The notes: a model not told the origin generated them from the sequence alone. A DNA stretch of 64,000 nucleotides from Tragulus kanchil (GCA_022376925.1 JAIOJX010000032.1:200876939-200940938); one strand, 5' to 3'. Shown: positions 23,891 through 35,510, counted from the stretch's first letter. A program made the numbers and translations.

Positions 23891-24207
23891 TAGTTCTGTA
23901 GCTAGATTTGTAAGATTGGACTTCTGTTTTCTTGTCAGTGAAAACAGCAATAGTGCCATGTATTCATTCAGAGACTTCTTCAAAATGAAGTGAGAAACAA
24001 ACTAGAAAAGAAAACCTTTCATTAGGTCGAAGAGGAATTGGTAGAGAAATGTAAGAATCATTTCAGACAGGATAAACCATTTCCAAGAAAGAAGAGGCAT
24101 GGATCTTTACCTCTAAAACAAACAAACTTCCAAGCAAGAACTGACAGAAGAATCAGTAAATGGAAACACAACCACTCATCTCGAGGGAGAACAGACCTGT
24201 CTCTGTC

Positions 24208-26438
24208 CAGTAAAAGGATGAAACAGAAAATGCACAAAAGACTTCCAGCTATCGGGCTTGCCAGAAAGGGCATAAAGGATGCAAAAGAGAAAAAGAGTCT
24301 GTGCATTCTCAAATGTGTTTTTCGAGGAAGGCCGACCAAAACAGGAAGGGATCTGGAAAGTTGACAAAAATCATTACTCTCCACAAATTACTTTAACCTT
24401 GCCTGGGCAGTGACCTTCACACTACCATGGGTTTAATGGCCTTGATTTCAACAGTAGCTGATTTCACTATTAAACAAAGATGCAGAGCACGAGATAATAC
24501 AACTAAATCACTCTTGTAAATATTTAATATTGTTGCCTTTCTTTTTGCCTTTTAACAAATCACTATCAAAGCTGAGCACATAGGAGGAAACATATCTATT
24601 TATTCTACCCTGGAAAAAAAGCTTAGTGCTCATGTGTTTTATCTATCTAGTTCTCCAAATGACTTTGACACTTGAGAGCCCCTGTGATCAACGCAGTCTA
24701 AAGGAAGGCAATTTTGCAACAATTTAAGAGCCAGTTTTATGCACTGATCAACATCCCCCAAAGATGCCTCATGAAAGGGGAAGTAAACTTAACCCATCGG
24801 ATCTATGGCCAACGCTGAAGGAGAAGCGTCATTGTTAGAAAAAAACAAAGAAAGGCTATCGGCTTAAAGACAAGACATTGCTACATGAGAAAAATTAAAT
24901 CGTCCTTTTCAGTTTTAAAAAAAATGGTAACTAAAATTACTCAACTCTTCTTAAAGAAAGTGGAAAAACTCTTAAGTGACAGTTTGAAAAGTAGTCCCAA
25001 GTGACTTTCCTCATACGCAGGCATACGCTCTGTTATAAACTGTCAACATGGGAACTGTAAAAAGAAAAAAGTGAGCATCCAAGCTTTTTAAAGTCAACTG
25101 GTGTCCCCATCTTACTTCAGCCAAGACAAAGCAGTCGACAGGGAAGGGCCATAAGTAGTATAAGGCATAATAACATCCTGAAAGTTAGAGTAATTGACTG
25201 ACAACTTCAAAGACTGGGGTTGCATCCAAGTCAGGTAATGCAAGAGACAACCTTGCTGAGCATGGGTGCACTCTGTTATCTTCAGGATCCTCTTGCTGCG
25301 ATGATAATCATCTCAGTAAAAGGATGAAACAGAAAATGCACAAAAGACTTCCAGCTATCGGGCTTGCCAGAAAGGGCATAAAGGATGCAAAAGAGAAAAA
25401 GAGTCTGTGCATTCTCAAATGTGTTTTTCGAGGAAGGCCGACCAAAACAGGAAGGGATCTGGAAAGTTGACAAAAATCATTACTCTCCACAAATTACTTT
25501 AACCTTGCCTGGGCAGTGACCTTCACACTACCATGGGTTTAATGGCCTTGATTTCAACAGTAGCTGATTTCACTATTAAACAAAGATGCAGAGCACGAGA
25601 TAATACAACTAAATCACTCTTGTAAATATTTAATATTGTTGCCTTTCTTTTTGCCTTTTAACAAATCACTATCAAAGCTGAGCACATAGGAGGAAACATA
25701 TCTATTTATTCTACCCTGGAAAAAAAGCTTAGTGCTCATGTGTTTTATCTATCTAGTTCTCCAAATGACTTTGACACTTGAGAGCCCCTGTGATCAACGC
25801 AGTCTAAAGGAAGGCAATTTTGCAACAATTTAAGAGCCAGTTTTATGCACTGATCAACATCCCCCAAAGATGCCTCATGAAAGGGGAAGTAAACTTAACC
25901 CATCGGATCTATGGCCAACGCTGAAGGAGAAGCGTCATTGTTAGAAAAAAACAAAGAAAGGCTATCGGCTTAAAGACAAGACATTGCTACATGAGAAAAA
26001 TTAAATCGTCCTTTTCAGTTTTAAAAAAAATGGTAACTAAAATTACTCAACTCTTCTTAAAGAAAGTGGAAAAACTCTTAAGTGACAGTTTGAAAAGTAG
26101 TCCCAAGTGACTTTCCTCATACGCAGGCATACGCTCTGTTATAAACTGTCAACATGGGAACTGTAAAAAGAAAAAAGTGAGCATCCAAGCTTTTTAAAGT
26201 CAACTGGTGTCCCCATCTTACTTCAGCCAAGACAAAGCAGTCGACAGGGAAGGGCCATAAGTAGTATAAGGCATAATAACATCCTGAAAGTTAGAGTAAT
26301 TGACTGACAACTTCAAAGACTGGGGTTGCATCAGTTCTTAGGGTAGTCAGGTAATGCAAGAGACAACCTTGCTGAGCATGGGTGCACTCTGTTATCTTCA
26401 GGATCCTCTTGGCATAGCATGATTGATAATCATCTCAG
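24208..26438. repeat. Tandem duplication 10 (copies 24208-25313 and 25314-26438)
   Basis: Period 1106. The left copy overlaps the right copy of duplication 9, so 23120-23405, 24208-24493 and 25314-25599 are three versions of one segment. Near its end (25225-25313) the left copy lacks two short stretches of about 10 bases each that are present in the right copy at 26333-26430. Confidence 0.97.
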
Positions 26439-27050
26439 CAGCTAGCGCAGGATCTGTAACAAATGCCACTCGTCTAGTGAAGACGACTTGGACAACTTGG
26501 TTGCATCCTGGAAGCAACTTCGTGATATGGGAAGGAAAACAGCTTTAGGAGTCAGACGCTCTGGGTCCAACCCCAATAGCACTACGAACTATTAGTATAG
26601 CAACAGACACAGCACCTACATCCTTTAAGCATGTCTGATCATTCACAAAGTTACAGTACAATGGACTATAGGAACTTTAAGTTCCCTTTCAGCTCTTATT
26701 ATATGCTTCTAAGATTTAGCAAAGTAGATTGGTTTTTTTTTTTAAAGTAACTGTTAGCTAAATGACTTTGTGTCCCTATAGATTTATCCAGTAAGATAAG
26801 GAAATCCCATAGTTTTTTCTGCACAGAAAAAGAGCAAGAACATCCGCTAAAGCCTTAAAGAACAATCAGGCTTTAACAGGATGACTTTTTTTCTATTACG
26901 GGAAGCTCAGAAGGAAAAGGCCAATGGCTCCCTTTTGCAATGGAGGTGCGTGTGCAAGGACCTCCTACTGAAAGCAAGACGGGATCAAGGGGAAGCTTGG
27001 AGCTGTCCATGGGACTGAACTCTGCTAAGAGATATTAGCTCAGTGATTCC
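24494..27050. other. Repeat-poor unclassified sequence (duplication 10 and its right flank)
   Basis: No SINE or LINE is recognised, apart from a weak MIR-like start near 26535-26590 (CAGCTTTAGGAGTCAGACGC). No exon-like frame is seen. T9 and short A runs are the only simple repeats. Confidence 0.45.
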
Positions 27051-27054
27051 TAGT

Positions 27055-27250
27055 GCCCACTCAACAAATATTTACTGAGTCATTTCCACTCTGAGGCAAG
27101 CATAGTTCGTTAGATCCAAGCTCTGGCATAAACCTTTTCTATATATTGTCTGAATGCCCTCCCAAGTAGGTAATTTTATTTGTTCCCATTTTACTTGTTA
27201 GCATATGAGGCTTAATAAGTTTATGCAACTGAAGTCAAGCACTAACATCA
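27055..27250 (-). mobile_element. Degenerate MIR/L2-like fragment
   Basis: ACTCAACAAATATTTACTGAG, then AAGTAGGTAATTTTATTTGTTCC-like and ATGAGGCTTAATAAGTTTAT follow the reverse MIR layout, but with heavy decay. Confidence 0.4.
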
Positions 27251-27373
27251 GTGTTTTAATCTACAGCATTTTCTTCCTCAGCACCCTGAACTACGTCTCC
27301 CGAGTTACCTCAGTGCTCTTTTAAATCCACAGTGCTGACATGTGTTACAACTATTCACGCCTAGTTATTTGGT

Positions 27374-29569
27374 ATTCCAGGCTCAATTGCCACATGGCTC
27401 AATTAGTTTAAAACTGGGATTCTTACCTATAACAGTTTTGGCCAATGCATCTGTAAATGCCCATTACTGGTCACTTGGGGAAATGAAGGAGAGTTTGCCT
27501 GGCTCAGCAAACTGCATCTACATGGCCAGATTAATAGCCCCAGGCAAATGGTCTGCTACAGATGGATCAATGGCAGCCACTCCATATTGAACAGACAGCT
27601 CATAAATAGGACAAAGTTCTCAGCCTTGCAGTGAGTGAGCCACAAAATCCGTAGCTGAGCCAATGATTTCTAAATAAAACGCAAGTAATTCTTACCAGAA
27701 AGAATTTTTTTCACCTACATGTTCACTGTCTGGAAAAATAAAAAGCTGATAGCCATACTCTCAGAGTGATAAGATGAAGGACCTTAGCTATACGGTAGAG
27801 AAATAAACACAGAGATTGTTAACCTGCTCCAAATTTCAAAGCAAATAAGATGTAAAGTTCCTAGTAATTTTCCCATCTTATGCTTAGATCAGCTTTTCCC
27901 AGAGTTAAGCAAGCCATTATCAGAAACACAGTTTGCACACACTATATGGATATCCATTAGAGTACTTAGGTAATACAAACCACAAGTATTTTAAGAAGAC
28001 TAGTGCCTTTAAAACCACAGTTGTCTTAACATCTGTGTTATTCATTTTACCAGGAAGCAGTAATTTCTCTATTGAAGTTAGCCCATCCAAAAAACTATTC
28101 CCAAGCCAAACAGAAAATGTAGTTATAAATGATTCTTGAGCGAAGGCAATCCAAAAGCCTCTCTCAAAATTTTGAGACATAAAGGTTTTTAATTTTAGAC
28201 TCAGAAGGGACTTTTCCAAAGTTTTTAGTGGAAAACTAGCTTTAATTCTCGCTATCCTCATCCAAAATGTAAATTATAAAAACAAATTTCACGTCTAATA
28301 AATTTTGGTAACTTTGAAAACTACATTTTCTTTCATAGATTCAAATATTGCATCGTTATAACAAAGACTCTGAGAAGCCCTAAAGTTAAAAACTGGTTTA
28401 ATTTTCTTATGAACCTGTGCTTTGAGAATCTATTTTTCCCATACCCTCTTCTCCCTTGAAACACCATTAAATTCCAGAGCCTCAATTGCCACATGGCTCA
28501 ATTAGTTTAAAACTGGGATTCTTACCTATAACAGTTTTGGCCAATGCATCTGTAAATGCCCATTACTGGTCACTTGGGGAAATGAAGGAGAGTTTGCCTG
28601 GCTCAGCAAACTGCATCTACATGGCCAGATTAATAGCCCCAGGCAAATGGTCTGCTACAGATGGATCAATGGCAGCCACTCCATATTGAACAGACAGCTC
28701 ATAAATAGGACAAAGTTCTCAGCCTTGCAGTGAGTGAGCCACAAAATCCGTAGCTGAGCCAATGATTTCTAAATAAAACGCAAGTAATTCTTACCAGAAA
28801 GAATTTCTTTCACCTACATGTTCACTGTCTGGAAAAATAAAAAGCTGATAGCCATACTCTCAGAGTGATAAGATGAAGGACCTTAGCTATACGGTAGAGA
28901 AATAAACACAGAGATTGTTAACCTGCTCCAAATTTCAAAGCAAATAAGATGTAAAGTTCCTAGTAATTTTCCCATCTTATGCTTAGATCAGCTTTTCCCA
29001 GAGTTAAGCAAGCCATTATCAGAAACACAGTTTGCACACACTATATGGATATCCATTAGAGCACTTAGGTAATACAAACCACAAGTATTTTAAGAAGACT
29101 AGTGCCTTTAAAACCACAGTTGTCTTAACATCTGTGTTATTCATTTTACCAGGAAGCAGTAATTTCTCTATTGAAGTTAGCCCATCCAAAAAACTATTCC
29201 CAAGCCAAACAGAAAATGTAGTTATAAATGATTCTTGAGCGAAGGCAATCCAAAAGCCTCTCTCAAAATTTTGAGACATAAAGGTTTTTAATTTTAGACT
29301 CAGAAGGGACTTTTCCAAAGTTTTTAGTGGAAAACTAGCTTTAATTCTCGCTATCCTCATCCAAAATGTAAATTATAAAAACAAATTTCACGTCTAATAA
29401 ATTTTGGTAACTTTGAAAACTACATTTTCTTTCATAGATTCAAATATTGCATCGTTATAACAAAGACTCTGAGAAGCCCTAAAGTTAAAAACTGGTTTAA
29501 TTTTCTTATGAACCTGTGCTTTGAGAATCTATTTTTCCCATACCCTCTTCTCCCCTTGAAACACCATTA
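27374..29569. repeat. Tandem duplication 11 (copies 27382-28468 and 28481-29569)
   Basis: Period 1099. Single-base differences occur inside the copies at 27708/28807 (T/C) and 27963/29062 (T/C). At the joint 28469-28480 the sequence ATTCCAG resembles the bases preceding copy 1 at 27374, but with two extra bases. Confidence 0.97.
27382..29569. other. Unclassified sequence duplicated as unit 11
   Basis: No transposable element is recognised in the 1.1-kb unit. A 113-codon frame on the minus strand and a 68-codon frame on the plus strand lie in the same DNA. Neither shows a known domain. Confidence 0.45.
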
Positions 29570-29856
29570 GCATTTCTCAAAATTCTTTGGGCAAATGGCA
29601 GTCTGGATGAACACACTATATAATATCAAGATTCTGAAAGACAACAAAATTTCCCCCAATTCACATACACCTGGGCTTTTCTTGGGATTATTTTGAAACC
29701 AGGTGATTAGTTTTAAAGAAATACAACATTTTAAAAGTCTCTAGTTCCTCTAGACTTAAACAATAAGCAAATAGTTAGTAGTGACTGAGTTCCACAATTC
29801 TCCCATTAGCTGTGTAAAATGTCAGTCATTATAGATAATATCACTGTAGGTACATT

Positions 29857-30022
29857 GCTTCTCAGGTGGCCCAGTGGTAAAGAATCTGCCTGCTAATGTA
29901 GGAGACGTAGGTTTGCTCCCTGATCCAAAAGATCCCCTGGGGAAGGAAATGGCAACCCACTCCAGTATTCTTGCTTGAGAAATCCCATGGACAGAGAAGC
30001 TTGGACTCAGCAACTAGAAACC
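29857..30022 (+). mobile_element. Bov-tA SINE with internal deletion
   Basis: The head and Bov-A start are intact (AAGAATCTGCCTGCTAATGT, GGCAACCCACTCCAGTATTC). The sequence then jumps from GACAGAGAAGCTTGG straight to ACTCAGCAACTAGAAAC, missing about 35 bases of the usual 3' part. Confidence 0.85.
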
Positions 30023-30261
30023 AATAACATAGATATATTAGACTATGAAACTCACATTATCAGTTCATGTTCAGAGATGTCACCAATAATTCAAGAATGT
30101 TTTTTCAATGCATATTTTAAGCCATTTAGTTATTCTTAACAGTAGCAAGGAGCAACTGGTCATAGTAACACACTAAGTTCAGTTTAAATATTTCAAGAAA
30201 ACGAGTTGAGATTTTCCAACCTTTGCTGTTTGATGCACATTTTATTTGGGGGAGAAGTATA

Positions 30262-30273
30262 ATACACACATGT

Positions 30274-30303
<30 letters not shown>
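30262..30303. repeat. Alternating purine-pyrimidine tract, CA with CGCGCG core
   Basis: Forty-two bases alternate purine and pyrimidine without a break, including TGTGCGCGCGCACA in the middle. This is the classic composition for Z-DNA formation and a probable microsatellite. Confidence 0.9.
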
Positions 30304-30305
<2 letters not shown>

Positions 30306-30399
30306 GTATTTGAGGATTGAGATTTATTTTTGGATAGTATCAAGCCAAAGTACTGACTCTCATTTTGATAATGGATCTGCCAGCATTTGCAAGAAACAG

Positions 30400-31380
30400 T
30401 CATTAGCTTATCTTTAAGTAAATATTTTGATTGTCAGACAGCTCGTTGCAAACAAGGGTCTTTTCCAAACACTCACTCCTGATGCATCCAAGCCTACTTG
30501 TACATCATTCATTCAATAATCTGTGTCTGTGCTAAAATATAAAATCATCCTAAGCAAGTCCAAGGACAGACAAAAAGCACGCTCTAAAGGCTTTTTCTTA
30601 AAAAGGGCTGCAAAGCACGTGGGACCTGGTTCTCTTTAAGTTCTCTGGTGCTGGCTGTGCTACATTACCATAAAGCTTAGGAAATGAGCTATTACACACC
30701 ATCATCCCTCCTAACAGCTATCACAGAAAATCACACACTCACAGAACAGCATTAATTGTCAGAATTAGCAACCATTTAAAAGGCAGCTGTTCCTTCCCTC
30801 TTAAACAGCCTCCAAATTTTAGATCGTCTCCCTGTATTGGCTGCTTGAACTCTTGCTGTACACCCTTACACACACACACATACACAAGCACACACAATGA
30901 ATCTTTAGCCAAATGAATTTTTTAAATACTCTATATTAAAAGGATCCAAGAAAATATCGTTTACTCGGTGACATTTTCCACACCAGTGCTTGCCATTATT
31001 GTTCCAACTGGCTGGAAAGCTTCCAACCTGCATGGAAGCATTTGTCACAGCTCCAGGTAGAAGCTGTTTTGTGCGGTGGGGGGGGGGAAATGAGCAGTAT
31101 CTCTTTAAGAGTCAACAGTAAATTAACTTGCCCAAAAGAGTGAAATAATTAGCAGTTAGTAGCTTATTAAAAGGATGGCAAAGGCCAAGCTGCCATCTGG
31201 GATCTCCAGTTTCTTGTGATTGTTATGATGTCAAGACGAGCAAGTTGCATTAGCTTTCATGTCACCACGCCTGCCCTTACTTTATATGTAAATTTTAATG
31301 AAAGATGCAGCACTTTTAAAAATCAGACATCCATCAAAAAGTGTTATTAGTCTGGCTTTTTACAAAGCATATGGTCTTTT
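30400..31380. promoter_or_regulatory. Repeat-poor candidate conserved non-coding block
   Basis: Apart from imperfect CA at 30868-30896 and a G10 run near 31078-31087, no repeat is present. The part at 31100-31350 contains AATTAACTTG, TAATTA (31146-31151) and GTGATTGTTATG, which resemble homeodomain and SOX sites. Function and conservation are untested. Confidence 0.3.
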
Positions 31381-31771
31381 CTACCTCTGCTGTTCTATTC
31401 ACTACTAAATGCCTTAGGAAAAAAGGAGAAAAATTCAACGATACCAATTAGATATTCTCTTTGTGCAGAGGGAAACCTAAGTATCATCAAAAACAGGGCA
31501 AAGCTCCACCTCATCAGAGGGCAACATTTCCGCCTCTGTTTACACACAGTGAAAACTACACTGCCTCCTTGTCTTGCCAGGTTAACCCTTCTTAATGAAA
31601 ATGAAAGCAACCTGAAGATAGCATGCTGGTTACTAGATGGAAACACACAGTTTTAAAGGAAGTAGGGAGAATAAAGTATATTCCCTAGAATAAACAATAG
31701 AAAGTGATAGAAGAGAAACTTACGGGCTGATGGATACACTGTTTATCTCAGTCTGGATGGTATTTGCATGG

Positions 31772-31774
<3 letters not shown>

Positions 31775-31813
<39 letters not shown>
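31775..31813. repeat. (TA)n microsatellite
   Basis: About 19 uninterrupted TA units directly abut the 5' end of a SINE at 31814. Confidence 0.95.
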
Positions 31814-31815
<2 letters not shown>

Positions 31816-32135
31816 ACCCTGATAGCTCAGCTGGTAAATAATCCACCTGCAATACAGGAGACCCTGGTTCGATTCCTGGGTCAGGAAGATTACCTACAAG
31901 AAGGGATAGGTTACCCACTGCAGTATTCCTGGACTTCTCTGGTGGTTTAGACAGCAAAGAATCTGCCTGCAATGTGGGAGACCTGGGTTTGACCCCTGGG
32001 TTGGCAAGATCCTCTGGAGGAGAATGACAATCCACTCTGTATTCTTGCCTGGAGAATCCCCATGGGCAAGAAGAGCCTGGTGAGCTACAGTTCATGGGGT
32101 CTCAAAAAGTTAGACACAATTGAACAACTCAACAC
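31814..32135 (+). mobile_element. Double-headed Bov-tA SINE
   Basis: Two tRNA-derived heads are in tandem. The first (31814-31930) has GCTCAGCTGGTAAATAATCC and GGTTCGATTCCTGGGTCAGG and stops at GCAGTATTCCT. The second (31931 on) restarts ACTTCTCTGGTGGTTTAGAC and runs through the full Bov-A part to CAATTGAACAACTC. It is either a dimeric SINE subfamily or one SINE inserted into another. Confidence 0.85.
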
Positions 32136-32215
32136 AAGATTAACCAACTCACCTTGATAAGCAAAACTCTATACAAGTGTGTATACCACCATTCAACTTT
32201 GAGAAAATCTTTTAT

Positions 32216-32216
32216 T

Positions 32217-32259
<43 letters not shown>

Positions 32260-32288
32260 TACATACACACACACACATACATACAGAT
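32216..32288. repeat. Compound (TA)n(CA)n(CATA)n microsatellite
   Basis: TATATATATA is followed by about 13-14 CA units, then CATA repeats and another CA block. The second copy at 33316-33390 has one more CA unit. Confidence 0.95.
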
Positions 32289-32438
32289 ACAAAATCTGAG
32301 TGCAAACAATCCAAATTAATCATTGAGAAGGAAGAAATGTTGAGAAGGAAGACATGCTGGTTAGGAATCTGAGAAATATTTTCCTTTATATACAATGCCT
32401 ATTGAAGTTTCATTGAACCATCCCAGTAATCCATTGTA

Positions 32439-32653
32439 GTGCTGCTGCTGTCTAGTCACTTCAGTTGTGTCTGACTCTGTGTGACCCCACAGACTGGAGC
32501 CAGCCAGGCTCCTCCATCCATGGAATGCTATAGGCAAGAATACTGGAGCGAGTTTCCATGCCCTCTTACAGGGGGATATTCCCAACCCAGGGAGGGAACC
32601 CAGGTCTCCTGCTTTTCAGGCAGATTCTTCACCACTGAGCCATTGGGGAACCC
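32439..32653 (-). mobile_element. Bov-tA SINE, inverted
   Basis: Begins GTGCTGCTGCTGTCTAGTCA and CAGTTGTGTCTGACTCTGTG. It passes through GCAAGAATACTGGAGCGAGT and ends with the inverted head TCAGGCAGATTCTTCACCAC and GAGCCATTGGGGAACCC. Confidence 0.9.
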
Positions 32654-32662
32654 AATATATAC

Positions 32663-32713
32663 CAATATCTATATCTATATCTGTATCTATATCTATCTAT
32701 CTATCTATATATC
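32663..32713. repeat. (TATC)n-type microsatellite
   Basis: Interrupted TATC/TATATC units lie between the inverted Bov-tA and a Bov-A fragment. The second copy is at 33763-33813. Confidence 0.9.
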
Positions 32714-32793
32714 TGTAGCTCACCAGACTTCTCTGTTCATGGAATTTTCCAGGCAAGAATACTGGAGTGGGTTGCCACTTCCTTGTTCAAATC
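32714..32793 (-). mobile_element. Bov-A monomer fragment, inverted
   Basis: GGAATTTTCCAGGCAAGAAT and ACTGGAGTGGGTTGCCACTT match inverted Bov-A. With the preceding Bov-tA it may be one SINE split by the TATC microsatellite. The second copy is at 33814-33893. Confidence 0.75.
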
Positions 32794-32898
32794 CACTGTA
32801 GAGTTTACTAATAAATCTACTGTTCACATTTATACATTTTAAAAAATTCTCCAAGAAATAGCTGTTCTTAAAAAAAAAAAAAAGAAAACACTTCTTCA

Positions 32899-33146
32899 GG
32901 GCTTCCCTGGTAGCCCAGTGGTAAAGAGTTTGCCTGCCAATGCAGGAGACACAGATTCAATCCCTGATCAGGGAAGATCCCACATGCTGCGGAGCAACTA
33001 AGCCCGTGAGCCACAATGATGGAGCCTGTGCTCTAGAGCCTCGGAGCCACAACTACGGAGCTCATGTGCTGCAACTATTGAAGCCCACGTGCCCTAGAGC
33101 CCGAGTTCCATAACAAGAGAAGTCACTGCAACAAGAAGCCTGCTCA
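32899..33146 (+). mobile_element. CHR-type tRNA SINE, truncated at the duplication joint
   Basis: Head GGGCTTCCCTGGTAGCCCAG and GGTAAAGAGTTTGCCTGCCA, then ACATGCTGCGGAGCAACTAA and the CHR body. The element stops at 33146, where the junction insert begins. A poly(A) (32869-32882) lies just upstream. Confidence 0.85.
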
Positions 33147-33175
33147 TCCTGAGCAAAGAAGTTAGGACCCAAAAA

Positions 33176-33235
33176 TGGTGAGCTACAGTTCATGGGGTCT
33201 CAAAAAGTTAGACACAATTGAACAACTCAACACAA
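33176..33235 (+). mobile_element. Bov-tA 3' tail, cut out by duplication 12
   Basis: Only the last 60 bases of the SINE at 31814-32135 are repeated here, because the duplication boundary falls inside that SINE. Such a truncation is not made by retrotransposition. Confidence 0.85.
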
Positions 33236-33314
33236 GATTAACCAACTCACCTTGATAAGCAAAACTCTATACAAGTGTGTATACCACCATTCAACTTTGA
33301 GAAAATCTTTTATT

Positions 33315-33315
<1 letters not shown>

Positions 33316-33359
<44 letters not shown>

Positions 33360-33390
33360 TACATACACACACACACATACATACAGATAC
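33316..33390. repeat. Compound (TA)n(CA)n(CATA)n microsatellite, second copy
   Basis: Copy of 32216-32288 within tandem duplication 12, two bases longer in the CA block. Confidence 0.95.
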
Positions 33391-33538
33391 AAAATCTGAG
33401 TGCAAACAATCCAAATTAATCATTGAGAAGGAAGAAATGTTGAGAAGGAAGACATGCTGGTTAGGAATCTGAGAAATATTTTCCTTTATATACAATGCCT
33501 ATTGAAGTTTCATTGAACCATCCCAGTAATCCATTGTA

Positions 33539-33753
33539 GTGCTGCTGCTGTCTAGTCACTTCAGTTGTGTCTGACTCTGTGTGACCCCACAGACTGGAGC
33601 CAGCCAGGCTCCTCCATCCATGGAATGCTATAGGCAAGAATACTGGAGCGAGTTTCCATGCCCTCTTACAGGGGGATATTCCCAACCCAGGGAGGGAACC
33701 CAGGTCTCCTGCTTTTCAGGCAGATTCTTCACCACTGAGCCATTGGGGAACCC
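33539..33753 (-). mobile_element. Bov-tA SINE, inverted, second copy
   Basis: Copy of 32439-32653 in tandem duplication 12. Confidence 0.9.
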
Positions 33754-33998
33754 AATATATACCAATATCTATATCTATATCTGTATCTATATCTATCTAT
33801 CTATCTATATATCTGTAGCTCACCAGACTTCTCTGTTCATGGAATTTTCCAGGCAAGAATACTGGAGTGGGTTGCCACTTCCTTGTTCAAATCCACTGTA
33901 GAGTTTACTAATAAATCTACTGTTCACATTTATACATTTTAAAAAATTCTCCAAGAAACAGCTGTTCTTAAAAAAAAAAAAAAGAAAACACTTCTTCA

Positions 33999-34360
33999 GG
34001 GCTTCCCTGGTAGCCCAGTGGTAAAGAGTTTGCCTGCCAATGCAGGAGACACAGATTCAATCCCTGATCAGGGAAGATCCCACATGCTGCGGAGCAACTA
34101 AGCCCGTGAGCCACAATGATGGAGCCTGTGCTCTAGAGCCTCGGAGCCACAACTACGGAGCTCATGTGCTGCAACTATTGAAGCCCACGTGCCCTAGAGC
34201 CCGAGTTCCATAACAAGAGAAGTCACTGCAACAAGAAGCCTGCTCACCTTGACTAGAGAGTAGCCCCCAATCCCTGCAACTACAGAAGAGCCTGCAGCAG
34301 CAGGGAAAACCCAGAATACCCAAAAATAAATAAATAAGTAAAATGCATTTCTTTAAAGAA
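33999..34360 (+). mobile_element. CHR-type tRNA SINE, complete copy
   Basis: Second copy of the element at 32899. It continues through CTTGACTAGAGAGTAGCCCC and CTGCAACTACAGAAGAGCCT to an AAATAAATAAATAAG tail. AAAGAAAAC(AC)TTC occurs on both sides (about 33981 and 34369), a likely target-site duplication. Confidence 0.85.
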
Positions 34361-34379
34361 ATTTTAAAAAAGAAAACTT

Positions 34380-35480
34380 CATTGTCCAATGAAAATTTCT
34401 AAACAGGGAAGGAGAAAAAAAACAGTCTTCATATTTTAAAGCACCATGTTAGACATCACTGTCAAAATCACATAGATGCTAAAATCAGGCAATTTTATTT
34501 TTTGTGTTTAAAATAAATGTATTTTTCCCCTGAAGACTTTCAAAACATTAGAAGAAAAAGAATATATAGAAAGGAAGCTTCTTTTAAAAACAAAGTGGTG
34601 TTATTCATTGTCAAGAGAACAAATCAGTGGTGGATGAGAAACAATGAGGCAAGAGATGGAAATATAATATTGCCCCTATTTTATTATAATTGGATATTTA
34701 TGGAGCACAGATGAGTTTATTTTCATAATTAGTAGCTGGCACTGCATTTACTAATTTGCATAAACAGTTGGCTATCAGAGCAGGAACTTACTTGCAGGGC
34801 TCTCGAGTCCTAGCAGGGACAAGAGGGGCCTCAGCTCCTGAAATCAGCTTTTTAAATGTTATTATCAGCAAAATGTAATCCACACAAAATCATGTTCAAA
34901 TTCATGTAGCTTGATTATCTCTTTCCAGTCTGGCCAGTGTTGATTAGTTCAGCATTAAAAAGCCAATGATCAAATCTACAGGGGAAAAATATGTATAAAT
35001 AAATCAGAAGGGGTCTCTCAATTCTGATGGATTGAAGTAAATCTTAGGGTCAACACTACCTAGCCTAGTAGATAAAAAGCTCTGTAGAGAAAGAGGATAA
35101 GGGAATTAAATACCCCCACAGTCACTCTCACTATTGACAAATTGTGCTTGGTTCTTGGCAATTGCTGAAGGTGTGTGGTAAGTTTCTCTTCTCGGTCATT
35201 CTCTGCATTCTTCATACCCTCCCTACCTGTGCCCACTCTGCTCTATAAAACCAGCTTCCACCAACACATGGATCAGGCTCCCTGGTAGTAGGGCTAGGGG
35301 TAGGATACGTTGCTGGTGCCCTGACCACTGCTATGAGCAGAGAGAAAATTAATCAGGCATGCTGCCAAGAAACCTCCCACTATTGACATCCAGCAGGAAA
35401 TTTTGGAGGAATAATTTACTCGTATTTTTTCCTCAAGTCAAAGATCAAAAACTTACGACACATGGGCCAAATCCTTTGTC
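34380..35480. promoter_or_regulatory. Repeat-poor stretch with candidate enhancer motifs
   Basis: No interspersed repeat is recognised. At 34715-34765 a TAATTA homeodomain core (34726-34731) is followed by a perfect POU octamer ATTTGCAT (34754-34761). CCAAT and TTGATTAG strings lie near 34930-34970. This is a motif-based guess only. Confidence 0.3.
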
Positions 35481-35493
35481 ACGTGTCAATGTA

Positions 35494-35510
35494 TGTGTGT
35501 ATGTGCATAC

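Larger units (their letters stand above)
22350..24493. repeat. Tandem duplication 9 (copies 22350-23405 and 23432-24493)
   Basis: Offset 1082, shifting to 1088 because the start of the right copy has a scrambled AT-rich stretch near 23461-23480. A 26-base insert at 23406-23431 is nearly a copy of bases 23343-23363 of the same unit. Both copies carry the complete Tigger-like element. Confidence 0.97.
32078..34246. repeat. Tandem duplication 12 (copies 32078-33146 and 33176-34246)
   Basis: Offset 1098, becoming 1100 because the CA tract is two bases longer in the right copy. One substitution is seen at 32859/33959. A 29-base insert (33147-33175) cuts the CHR SINE of the left copy short; the right copy continues through the rest of that SINE. 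Confidence 0.97.

Noticed and set aside
32216..32395. Open frames encoding CV/TH-rich peptides across CA repeats
   Set aside because: They are pure translations of microsatellite sequence.
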